From positions 176,001-240,000 of the forward strand of contig CAJQUW010005560.1 of assembly GCA_907163375.1 (NCBI GenBank): a DNA stretch of 64,000 nt, written 5' to 3'. Source of the stretch: Prostheceraeus crozeri (Eukaryota; Platyhelminthes; Polycladida; Euryleptidae). The stretch's first letter is position 1; every line of letters begins with the position of its first letter. The notes under the pieces are model-generated. The model made no database searches. It saw only the letters and a program-made list of their open reading frames with translations, and had not been told where the DNA came from. Positions 32,641 through 42,667 of the stretch are shown here, piece by piece. A program made the position numbers and the translations under genes.

Positions 32641-33486
32641 AGCCGCATTATAATGCAAATAGGGTTGGAAAAACTCCGAAGTTTATTTTTTGCTTCGGAG
32701 GAAATATAAAATCAAATACTTCGCGAAGTTCATGGAAGTTCAATCAATCAATTAATCACGATTATATTTCAAGAGGAGTTTCATCAGAATGATTTCAAGT
32801 CCTCAGAACAATGGTACAAAAGTTTACTATTTTTGGATGAATACAAAAGAATTCCCCCAGTGTATGATCAGGAACTGTTCGAAGTTCATTTCGCCGGTTA
32901 TTCTAGATGACATGTAACCTAGAAACAGTCATATTGGGTTTCGAATATACAGTTGGCCATAAAACATGTCTCCGCATTTTCTAACTCTTTTCTTTCTTGA
33001 ATTTAGTGACACTTCCTGTTTGAGCACAGTCATGAAATCTTGACTGCCTTTGGGCAATGATCTGAAGTTGTTATTTCAGACTTCACTTCTGAAAAAATGT
33101 TTCCTGAAACTTATTTTTTTATTATTTTTATTTTTTATTTTATATTTTATATTTTATTATTTTTATTTTCCTGAAACTGGATTGCTTCAACGGGCTGCCG
33201 TCACTAAACTGAGTTTACACTAAGAATGATTTTATTATGTGAAGAAAGGAAATTTCCGGCTGTGTCATAACATATAAAAGTCATTCTGGTGCGATGACTA
33301 GCCGAAGAGCGCTTTCATAGTGATTGCAGGTGACTTTTTAAGTTCAACTTTTGCATTGTAAATTTTAATGCGAATTAGAAGATTTAGAAGTCAAGATTTT
33401 GAGCGCTGTGTCAACACTTATCAGTTTGTACAGAATATGTTCATGTTATATGGCCGGGGCAACGATTGAGCTTATCGACAATTATG
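32641..33486. other. Intron sequence with A/T low-complexity tract
   Basis: 33115-33170 is a T-rich tract of TATTTTTATTTTTTATTTTA type. A short hairpin CTCCGAAG...CTTCGGAG sits near 32672. Nothing else recognised. Confidence 0.5.
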
Positions 33487-36400
33487 TTCTTTTCTTTCTT
33501 TTCTTTCTTTATTTCCGAAAATTACAGCAGGGCTGATGGTTTTACAATAAAAAAGGCACATGTACAATCATAAAAATTTCACTGCAGAAGGTAAGAAAGA
33601 TCTACGATATCGCTCAGTTCTTGTCCGTATTGTCGTTGTGGTCCGTCGTAATCTCCTCGAATATTCGCTCTTCTGAGGAATCTTCTGCTTCAGGTCACTG
33701 GAGAGATTCAGCATTGCTTTCCGGCACAATAGCTCTCGTCTGTCACGCAGTTTTTGCAGCTTACAGACTTCAAGTATATTTTCATAATTATAGCTATGGT
33801 CTTGGTAGCGTATTCCACATGTCATTTTCAAAGCCCGTTTTTGAACTCCTTCCAACAGGTCTGAACACTTCTTGGAAAGTCCGTAATGCCAAACAGGGGC
33901 AGCATAGTCTAGCAAGCTTCGGATCGACGCACAGTAGAAATGAACAAGGTCAATTTGAGAAAATCTTGCTCTTTTCATCTGAACAAGGAAATAGATTCGC
34001 TTGTTAGCTTTCTTCACGAGATCTTCAACATGTTTGTTCCAAGTTAGGTTGTTGCTTATTGTCACACCAAGGAGCTTTATACTAGAGGCTGCAGTTATTT
34101 GGTCGCCATTTACAGATAAAGTTTCCCACTCCGGCTCCGATTTATTAAAGGAGATTCTCATTTCTTGCGTTTTGGTAGGATTCAATTTCATTTTGTGCTC
34201 AATTGCCCAATCATTAATTAAATGTAGTTTGGAGTTGATACGACTCTCTTGTACGCAGTTGATTGTCTCCATAATAGTGCAATCATCCATATATTTGACA
34301 TCCGCAATCAGTTCGTTTACCAATACAATAAATCCCACGGGCCCAAATTTAGTTCCTTGCGGGACTCCGGTTGTGATTTGTTGCCAGCTGGAGTACGATC
34401 CACGATACTTCACTCTCTGGTATCGAGAAGTAAGAAATCCCGATACCCATCTACATCACCATGTTGGCACGTCAAGACTCTGCAATTTTCTGAGTAGGAT
34501 GGTATGATCAATTCTTTCAAAGGCTTTATGAAAGTCAATTGCACCTAATCTTGATATCTTGCCCTCATCAGAGCCACTGATTAAAGTGTCTATTAGCAGC
34601 AGCAATGCGTCGACACTAGAGCATCCCTTTCTAGCTCCAAATTGTCGAGAGTCGACTTTGTACTTAATGAAATGCCAAATATGTTTTATCATAATATTCT
34701 CACATACGGCTTTGCTAACGACACAAGTTAATGCAATCAGTCGAATGTCTGTTTCAATGGAGTCTGGATGCTTAGTTTTTGCGATCGGACTGATGTCTGC
34801 ACAACGCCACAGAGTAGGCCAGGCACCTTCTCTCATAGATGAACAGATTATTGATGTAATTGGTCCAGCTATCCACTCACTTCCATCCTTCCAAATCCAA
34901 TTCGGGATTCCGTCTGGTCCACCCGTTTTGTTGATATTGATAGCGCTCAAAAGGTCACAAATCTCGAGGGAAGAAGGCAAAAATTCGTCAGGAGTATAAG
35001 CGTGCTGAAATTCGGGAAATTCTGATGTATTCAGAGGCTTAATGTCACTGGCCACGGAAATCAACTGATCGTTCACTAAGTTTGTGAATAGGTTCAAGTC
35101 GTCACCACACACCATAGTAGCAAGTGGCTTTAGGGGACAGGTCACGCTTTTGTTCTTCCCAAGAACACCCTTCAGTCCAGACCACCACTTTCTGGGGTTC
35201 TTCATACGCTCCATGTTATTTTGGACGAATTGTTTTCTCAAAGTCTTGCGAAGACTATCCACCTTGTTCTTGTAGTGCTTGTACATCACTTTATCGTTAC
35301 AGGACCAATAGAAGTCGCGAATATGAACAAGTTCGATGAAGTGAGGCGTAACCCAAGGCTTAGAGTTAACAGGAATCGGTACCTGCCTCCAAGGAAGACA
35401 TTCATCCATCATTTTGTATAGAGTATCGTAGAATATGTTAGACTTTAATTCGGATGAGTTAGCGTAATAAACTTGTGACCAATTCTGATTCTCTAGGAGC
35501 GTCAATAAGCTGCCTTTGTTTCTATTAGTTTGCGATCTTACCCATCGGTATTCGATTTCGATGGAATTTTTGCCGAAAATAGGGCTAGAAAGGACCATGT
35601 TGTGATCTGATGACGCCAGTGGAGGCAAAATTTCAACTTTGTAACTCTCATGCATATTCGTAAAGAACAGATCGAAAATTGTATTCTGTCTTGTTGGGCT
35701 TTGTACTATTTGTTTGAGATGATAGGCAGATTTTATGTATTTAAATCGACAATGATTAAAGTCTCCAGTGATAATGATGCCTAGACTTGAATATTTCTTC
35801 AGAAGTACGTCCAGACCATACATGAGATGCTGTTCGAGATCTGCGTCATTCTCGGAGGGTGGGTGGTAAACATTAATAACCACTAAGGAGGAGAAATTGC
35901 GATGAGAACGTTGATTCTGTTTTAGAAGCAACCACAAAGATTCAATGTATTCGTTATGAAATTGTTCCAATTTTTAGCAAGTATACTGAGAGTTATTGAC
36001 ATATGTTGCAACCCCTCCACCTATTCGATGTAATCTATCTTTTCTGTACATAGTGTAATTATCCAATTGAACCACTTCATCAGGAATGTCCTCCATTAGC
36101 CAAGTTTCACACAGGCAAATAAGCGAGGGATTGTAGATACGAATGACAGCTTCCATTTCATCAACCTTTTGAACTATTGATCTGACGTTAGCTGTAATAC
36201 ACACAGGGAGTCTGGTATCAACCTTAGTAATTGGAATTTCAATTAGATTGTTATCGCACCGAGTTGAATGGGAGTTGTGCTGATGGGATGAGTGAGACCT
36301 TGGTACATGTCTGTTTGAGGCACATTCACGAGTATGCAAACAGGGAAATCCAACTGCAGGTGAGGGAAATCTAACTGTAGGTGAGGGGAATCCATTTCCG

Positions 36401-37080
36401 TGGCGCCTTGAGATGTGAACTGGAATTGCGAAGGTCATATCATCACGTGGATGTGTAAGCAGGCATGAGGCATCGGTCGCAGCGAGGTCAGAATGCACAG
36501 AGCCATCAGGGGAAAAAATGGGAAGATAACTTTGGCGAGGAAGGAGGCGGCGAGCTGAAGGCACAATTAATGCGAGAGGGTGATGGATATATGGTAGATT
36601 TAGCAAGCAATTGTGATGCAGAGGTCGCTATCGTGATATTGAGACACAGGCCACAGGGGGAAAGGAGGCTCGCGACGTGGGATACCGTGGAACCAGACGA
36701 CACGTTTGACAGCTCGTCTGACCTTCGGAGCGAGATAGCGCAGCTCCAGTAAGACGCTTCTGGAGTAAACAAGGCGAGGTGAGGCCATCAATGTGAAGTT
36801 GCAGCGTCGCAGCAAGAAGATAATGCAAAGGAATAGAGATTTCTCACACGGCGAAGGCCAGACTCTGCAGCAGGCGTTGGAAACCGACACACGACCGACA
36901 TGAGAACTCCAATTCACCGGGCAGAAGACACTGGTACAGCGATTTAGGGCTAGCGAAGACAATGAATATCTCTAAACAAGTCACTGAACGCCAGGCGACA
37001 GAGAGGACAACCTCCCTGCTCGCGCGCTTCACAGCGATTTTGTTAATCAACAATAAAATTGGCATTAGAGAACAGTTTTA
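33487..37080 (-). mobile_element. Near full-length LINE (CR1/jockey-like), antisense in the kinase intron
   Basis: The ORF2-like coding region runs from 36606 down to 33568. The 3' end is at low coordinates with an AATAAA and an (AAAGA)n-type tail (33487-33515 on the minus strand). About 450 bp of GC-richer sequence beyond the ORF start (36607 to ~37060) may be the 5' UTR or a remnant of ORF1. It separates the two halves of the duplicated intron segment (32640 and 39050), so it arrived after that duplication. The exact 5' boundary is uncertain; a Tc1-like element abuts it at 37087. Confidence 0.88.
33568..36606 (-). pseudogene. LINE endonuclease/reverse transcriptase with two in-frame stops
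   Basis: A single minus-strand frame from 36606 to 33568 is interrupted only by TAA at 35974-35976 and TGA at 34456-34458. In order it shows an AP-endonuclease domain (CITANVRSIVQKVDEM, SLICLCETWL, GGGVATYV, then VVINVYHPPS, IIITGDFNH, DLFFTN and SSDHNMV). A reverse transcriptase domain follows (INKTGGPDGIPNWIWK, DIRLIALTCVVSKAVCENIM, FGARKGCSSVDAL, AIDFHKAFERIDH, TTGVPQGTKFGP, KYMDDCTI, LNPTKTQEM, KLLGVTI, LLDYAAPVWH and GVQKRALKM). The catalytic box is YMDD instead of the usual YADD. The order is diagnostic of CR1/jockey-group LINEs. Two point nonsense changes make it non-functional, but its age must be low. Confidence 0.93.
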
Positions 37081-37086
37081 TTTATA

Positions 37087-38296
37087 CTCTGACAAAAAGA
37101 ATGAAACAAGTCCTGATATGAATACTTATGACTTGAACTTGGTTGTACTGTACGTTTGTTTGTTGTTTGTAAAAGGAGAACTCAAATGCTTTACTCAAAA
37201 CATTTAATTTGATACTCATGATTTTATCAACTTAAGTTAGAAATGGGCGTGACCACCGCGAGCATCCAAACAGACATCGATGCGTGAGGGCATGGATGAG
37301 CACAGTCGCTGGATGAATGCCAGGTCTAAGAGGTTCCACTGCTCGATCAGTCTGTCGGCCAACATCTTCAAAGACACTGGTGGGTGATTGTACCTCTCCC
37401 TCACTCTGCGACCAAGTTCATCCTAGCAGTGCTCGATGGGGGAGAGGTCGGGAGAACGTGAGGGCCATTCCAAGGTTGGGATTCCACTGCTTGCTATCCT
37501 GTTAGAGACCACTGAAGCGCGATGGGACCTCGCGTTGCAACATGGAGCAAATCGTTCACTTGGCAAGCGATGAACACGGATCAGACCATCGTTGAAATCG
37601 AGAGTAAACCTCGATTCATCAGTCCAGAGCACACGTTCCCACTGACTGTCACTCCACGACTGATGACCTTGACACCACATCACTCGTCTCCTTCGATGTT
37701 CCAGGCTCAGCGGAATTCTCACAGCGGGTCGTCGAGACTGTATACCAGCTTCTCGCAATCTTCGATATGCAGTTCGAACGCTACAGGCAACGTTCCCAGC
37801 AACCTTCCAGTACACAATTAGCTTCGGGACGGACACAAATCTGTTTCTTTTAGCAGCTAAAACTAAGCGTGCATCTGTCCGCTTGGATGATACCCTTGGT
37901 CTTCCTGATCCGTTCTTCTTTTCCACATTTCCTTCTGCTTTCCAACGACACCACCACCTCCATATAACGACCCTTGAAATTTTCAATTCTTTTGCAACAG
38001 TTGTAGAACTTTGCCCACATCGCATCATCCCAATTGCCATTCCTCTGGTAAAGTTATCGTGCGCCATTTCATAAGTCAAATCTGGTCAGCAGCAGGTGAT
38101 GATTCTGTTCAACTTCTAGCTGTTACTGTGATCAATATCAAATTTTGAAATTTGATGGTCCTATATCATTTCCCTTATCATATGGAGTTCAATGGTGATA
38201 CATAGAAAGCGAGATATCATCTCAAACCATAGAAAAAAATGAAACAAACTTCCATTCAAGTCAATGATAGTTGGTTTCATTTTTTATGTCAGTGAG
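37087..38296 (-). mobile_element. Tc1-like transposon, ~1.2 kb, internally deleted
   Basis: Ends are TA|CTCTGACAAAAAGAATGAAA on the left and, inverted, TA|CTCACTGACATAAAAAATGA on the right, with TA flanks at 37085-37086 and 38297-38298. The size is about 400 bp short of a full Tc1 element, in line with the deletion in its transposase gene. It belongs to a lineage different from the element at 16903. Confidence 0.9.
37235..38079 (-). pseudogene. Tc1-like transposase lacking the second catalytic Asp region
   Basis: The minus-strand frame holds the HTH region (ARGMAIGMM-like FTRGMAIGMMRCGQSSTTVA and GSGRPRVSSKRTDARLV), WSDSQWERVLWTDESRFTLD with the first Asp, and LEWPSRSPDLSPIEHC with the third acidic residue. 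Between CCN and ARSHRASVVSNR about 50 residues are missing, including the second Asp of the DDE triad. A TAG stop follows at PIEHC; in the same frame DELGRRVRERYNHPP and LDARGGHAHF continue to about 37235. Doubly dead transposase. Confidence 0.92.
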
Positions 38297-38298
38297 TA

Positions 38299-39049
38299 TA
38301 TATACATCAGCGCTTTAAATGTCATCGTCATCTCCTGATTCCCCTCCACCGTTACCCGATATTCCTGCACCAATTCTGGTCCCACTCCCAAGCCGAAGCA
38401 GAAGTCCACCATCTCAACACTTTCCGTTGTGTCCGCTCGCTTCATTTTTTTTCATTATACTGGATGAAATTGCGGATGAGCAACCACAATCTACTTCAAC
38501 TTCTATGTACACGTACACGTATATGTAAATGAGATTTCAGATTTAGTACTCTCTGTTGTCTCTGCTAGCATATTGGATCTTTAAATCAACGATTGCGATG
38601 GCTGGTAGAATTAATGGATTACAGACTTTTTGCAATTTTTAGCATGCACATTGATAAAATGAGATCGCATCCAATTGAGTGAGATTAATTTATTCATCAT
38701 CATGATTCTAATGCAGAAACTACGGATTGAATTCAGGTAGAAAATTCCTCTTACATATTCATGGTAACCGGGATATGTCTTGATGTGATTGGATCTGAAA
38801 AAAGATTAGTTATTCCACTGATGAGCACCTACATGTACTTATCACAGCCTTCAAAGAAGTAATTGATTCTTAAATGATAAATTATAGTGCCGGTATACCT
38901 TTTATAAGCAGAACTTCGATATGATATCAGTACATAAGAAAAACGACATTGCACTCGAAACAAATTAACTTCAATAAACTTGGCGAAAAGTTGAGATATT
39001 ATTGTGCTTATTCGCTGAATATTCAATTTTCACCGGCATGATGTTGTGA
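38299..39049. other. Intron sequence, nothing recognised
   Basis: It includes a Pro/Ser-rich open segment 38319-38528 without family resemblance. No repeats seen. Confidence 0.45.
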
Positions 39050-39460
39050 TTCACTAAATTCATGTTTCATTTCTTGAATCTGAATAGTGATGTGGACCCA
39101 TTTACATCTTTCAAAGTTGATTGAGATCATTGTCTTTGATTATGTGATTTTGCTCTGCAAGTGGCAGGCTGATTGTGACATGATCTCGCTTAAGAAGATA
39201 CTCTTGAGTTTGCCGATGACAGTAATAGCAACATCGAATTGCTAATTTAACAAGCATTGCCTCTCCAAGGCTGTCATGACACGGAGGATCTGTAAAATTC
39301 CATCATTCCTTCTGCATTACAATCATGATCAATCAAATCCGTGTTAATTTCTTTAAAACTGCAAAAATTTGCTTTTCTCACATTTGTACTCAACTCGAGT
39401 TCATTTAATAAAATCGAAACTAATTAATTTTGAGTTGTTACTCTATGGTTCCCTAAAGAT
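39050..39460 (+). repeat. Copy of the intron segment found after domain exon 4 (part 2)
   Basis: Matches about 14700-15130 along its whole length (GAATCTGAATAGTGATGTGG, TTTGATTATGTGATTTTGCT and TTCCTTCTGCATTACAATCA). It ends about 125 bp before the second kinase exon. Confidence 0.85.
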
Positions 39461-39585
39461 TTTCTATTGATGTGATGATTACAACTGCAACTGTTTTCTT
39501 ACTGGAATTTTTGTTATTAAAAAAAGTTATAAAAAAAGTTATTAATCGCATTATCAGGAGCTCTTGTTGTCCTTTTTCTTCTCAG

Positions 39586-39931
39586 GGTTCCTTGAAGTCG
39601 ATAATCTCCAAAGAAAAGCGTCTGACTGAACTGATCACATCAAATTATACTCGGCAAATTCTGGATGGATTGAAATACCTGCACAGCAAGCATATAATTC
39701 ACCGTGATTTGCATTCTGGAAATATCCTTCTTGATGGAGACGGCTTTGTCAAACTAACTGACTTCGGATTATCATGCGAGCCATCAGAGGAGAGCGACTT
39801 AGTTCAGTCCGTTCATTCTTACTATGCAGGAATCCCCAACTTCATTGCACCAGAAATTTTCTTGCGAGAGGGCTATAGAATGGTCTCCGATGTATGGAGT
39901 CTGAGTTGTTGTGTTATTCATATGATCACAG
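39586..39931 (+). CDS. Exon: catalytic centre of the MAP3K-like kinase
   Basis: A 346-bp exon between CTTTTTCTTCTCAG (phase 0) and GTGAGC (phase 1). It encodes GSLKSIISKEKRLTELI, YTRQILDGLKYLHSKHIIHR and the catalytic loop HRDLHSGNIL. Then follow the metal-binding DFG in VKLTDFGLS, an activation segment with several Ser/Thr (EPSEESDLVQSVHSYYAGIP), APEIF, and YRMVSDVWSLSCCVIHMITG. The first residues complete the MPGG motif begun in the previous exon. Catalytic Asp, Asn and DFG Asp are intact, so an active enzyme is expected. Oddities: the Lys two residues after HRD in Ser/Thr kinases is His here (HRDLH), and the P+1 loop reads AGIPNFIAPE where MEKKs have GTPYWMSPE. STE11 group by overall sequence; closest relatives by recall are MEKK2/3-type kinases. 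Confidence 0.94.
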
Positions 39932-39970
39932 GTGAGCTAATCAGTTTACAGTATTGAATTTAATAAATGG

Positions 39971-41154
39971 CCGTGAATGCCAGGTTCACGAAAATTTTGA
40001 ACGCCGTTCAGCTCAAGTTCACGAAATCAAAAAATGAACGCCGTTCAGTTAAATTTCACGAAATCAAGAAATGAACGCCGTTCAGCTCAAGTTTAGAAAT
40101 TAGTCCATCGCCTTCCTCAACTTTCCCTTCACGTTCATTTCAAAGTAGTTTTGAAATTTTCTTCGACTACGCAGTTATCTATCTAAATAGTCGAGTCATC
40201 GCTTCTTTCATATGTCTAAATATTTCAGTAAGATATTGCGAACTAGAATGGAATGCACTTCGGAGAATTCATGACTTAACAGCACCGATACTTTTCCTCT
40301 TTAACATAATGGCAATTACATGAAAGTGTTCTTGTATAAATCTATCTTTAATAGATGGAACAGCACTGCAATTTGCAAATAGCAATCCTAAAGCAGGCCT
40401 ACAGTTTTTTTGGTTTGAAATTTGGCTTAGTGGCCCTTCTTCCCCACAAAATCAAGAAATAAAAACTAACCAAATTTTCACACTGAGGCTTGATCACGGG
40501 TAATACAAATTATGTGTACTTTAAGATTTAAAACTTGAATCATAACATAAGAAATACTTAGAAATATTATGAGATATCACTAAAAATGACATAGACTTAG
40601 TTTAGCATGCTTATTTCAGAATGAGAGTGAAAAAAAATATAACGAACATAGAGATAGAGATGCACATAGAGATTTTTGATTTTGCGCGGAAGAAGGGCCA
40701 CTAAGCCAAATTTTGAACCAAAACAATCATTTTACTCCGCGATGGACACAAAAACATTAGATTTTATAGGCCTACAGTTCTTTGTCATAAAATTAAGTTA
40801 AATTGTCGCTGCTTTATTCATGAGAATTTTTTGCATATACGTCTGGGTGTTCCCAGTTACTTTATCAGTAACTTAAAACGTAAAATGTTAAACGTAATCA
40901 TCTAAGATTTCCAAGAATCCCGTATTGTGCATGCGTGTCATCATCAGTGTCAAGCGTACGACAGTACGGATAAAAATAGCTTACAGTGAATCACTCTAAC
41001 TAGATAATTTCGGACAATCATGGTGAACATTTTAAGTTAGAAATGAACGCGAACATTCAACTCCCGTTCATCTCCGAAATATGCGAACGCCGCTCAGTTC
41101 AAGTTCACGAAAATCGTGAGCTAGTTTAATTGAACGGCGTTCAGTCACACTCTG
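39971..41154. mobile_element. Candidate hAT-like non-autonomous element
   Basis: The motif GAACGCCGTTCAGCTCAAGT followed by TCACGAAA recurs three times near the left end (39998-40100) and inverted near the right end (41095-41150). The right end read inverted is CAGAGTGTGACTGAACGCCG. Flanks ATAAATGG (39963-39970) and ATTTATGG (41155-41162) agree at 6 of 8 positions. Terminal repeats are poorly matched, so the boundaries are tentative. It contains a nested MITE at 40405-40726. Confidence 0.45.
40405..40726. mobile_element. Small TIR MITE, ~320 bp, nested in the hAT-like candidate
   Basis: About 45-bp inverted arms: TGGTTTGAAATTTGGCTTAG then TGGCCCTTCTTCC on the left; GGAAGAAGGGCCACTAAGCC then AAATTTTGAACCA on the right. 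No coding content. Confidence 0.85.
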
Positions 41155-41199
41155 ATTTATGGTGAATTTAAATAGAATGACTAAATAATAAGTTTCATT

Positions 41200-41571
41200 C
41201 TCAGCTGAAAAATAGAAACAAACCTGAATGGCTGATATCTCTTCCAATATCAGGAATCATCAGCAGGCCTAGTTCACATCTCTCCACATCGACACAACTC
41301 CCTATTTAAAGTTGGAGCCATGCCCGGGCAAATTTGAGATTTGCAATTAGCAGTTAGTGAAAAAGCAGTTCTCATTAATTATTGCGGGCGCACTAACCTA
41401 GGCGATTTGCCAGTAGTGTGTTTATAGTGCTAATTACAGATCTCAAATTGACCCGGCCATGGCTCCAACTTCAAATAGGCAGTTGTGTCGATGCCGATAG
41501 ATGTGAACTAGACCTGCTGATGATTCCTGATATTGGATGGATTCAAGTCTGTTCCTATTTTTCAACTGAGG
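41200..41571. mobile_element. Palindromic MITE, ~370 bp
   Basis: Long inverted arms: CTCAGCTGAAAAATAG, TCCAATATCAGGAATCATCA, AGTTGGAGCCATG and CAAATTTGAGAT on the left reappear inverted on the right, with the centre near 41385. There is no coding capacity; the ORF at 41418-41624 is the arm. Confidence 0.88.
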
Positions 41572-41684
41572 ATGCAACTCAAGGTTTAATTATTCTATTT
41601 ACATTGTGTTTAGAAATTCGTTAGCAATTTCAGCAGGTGCATGCAAGAATCAATGAATGATACAGATAATGACGGTTGGTAATA

Positions 41685-42159
41685 TACAGGGTGGTCAGAA
41701 AGTCATTCACAAAAGCTGTAATTGAAGCCACTCTTGTCTGCCTAACTAAAAATATTGACATTCGGAGAAAAAGGCATTTTTGTCGCGAAGATACATTGCA
41801 AATGCGTCTTATCATGAAGACGTCTTGCAATTCATCTGATTTTCGAAGACAAGGATTGAGTTCAATGACAGAACAGAAGAAAACATTATGTTAGTAAAGA
41901 GGAAACTACTGTATTGAACACCTCAAGCAATTTGTCTTTGTGTAGAAATTGCGCACTGTGTGGCTAGGTCAATGTCTGTCTGTACGAAGTAGAATTCACA
42001 GAACGCAACACGTGCAAAGTATCCGTCTTTGAAGGAGTGAGGCACTGTTGTGAGTCTTGTTGCATTGTTTCTGAAGGAGTGAACTTCGTTGTACTAATAT
42101 AGGACCAACGCAGCCTGTGTTGTAGATGCCTTCATGTTTTTCGTGTTTTTTCTTTTCAG
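41685..42159 (+). other. Orphan mariner-like terminus and remaining intron
   Basis: TA|CAGGGTGGTCAGAAAGTCAT at 41685 resembles a mariner-type end (compare 26235), but no matching opposite end lies before the exon at 42160. The remainder is featureless and ends in TTTTTTCTTTTCAG. Confidence 0.4.
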
Positions 42160-42389
42160 GGAGATATCTTTTCCACGAAGCTCTACATTGGCATCGGGTT
42201 GCTCATCTTGTCGAAGAGAATATAAGACCTTTCTACAAGCTTCCGGAAGACTCGTCGAGCACTCTTCAAGATTTTCTCCATCAAGGTTTCACCCACGAAG
42301 CAGATCAGCGTCCAACAGCTGCTATGTTATTGAGGCATCCGTTTTGCAAACTTCAGAATCAAAGTGTCTCCAATGCTGAAAGGAGTTAA
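42160..42389 (+). CDS. Terminal exon: C-lobe of the MAP3K-like kinase, stop TAA
   Basis: A 230-bp exon after TTTTTTCTTTTCAG, entered in phase 1 (G|GG completing MITGR). It encodes YLFHEALHWHRVAHLVEENI, FYKLPEDSSSTLQDFLHQGF and then DQRPTAAMLLRHPF, the helix H/I signature that closes protein kinase domains. A tail of only about 14 residues (CKLQNQSVSNAERS) and TAA at 42387-42389 follow. The PPW of most MAP3Ks after the helix F glycine is missing (GRYLFHE). No AATAAA appears within the next 1.5 kb; the first clear one is at 44007, so the 3' end is undefined. Confidence 0.92.
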
Positions 42390-42667
42390 CTGCCTGTTTT
42401 TTGCAACTCAAAGGTATTGTGTTGTAAAACTTCTTCGTCTCCCAGGCGGTTCTCAAGCATCCGCTGAAGATCAACGTCGGTACAGCTGGCAAGTTGGAGA
42501 ATTCTCCTTCATACAGGAAGGGTAGACGATTCTTCTTACTACGGAGACGGCCAATGCAACGCAGAGGAATCTGATGGTCTTTTCTCTTAGTAATATTCCA
42601 GTAGAATGTCACACTTCCCACATATCCTGATGCCTTGTTTGCTGATGGAAGGAGTCGGAATACAGGC

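Noticed and set aside
38319-38528. Pro/Ser-rich 69-codon + frame just after the Tc1 element
   Set aside because: Low-complexity, no homology, no conserved context.
42322-42621. 99-codon minus-strand frame overlapping the last kinase exon
   Set aside because: Antisense shadow of the exon and its 3' flank; no homology, no splice support.
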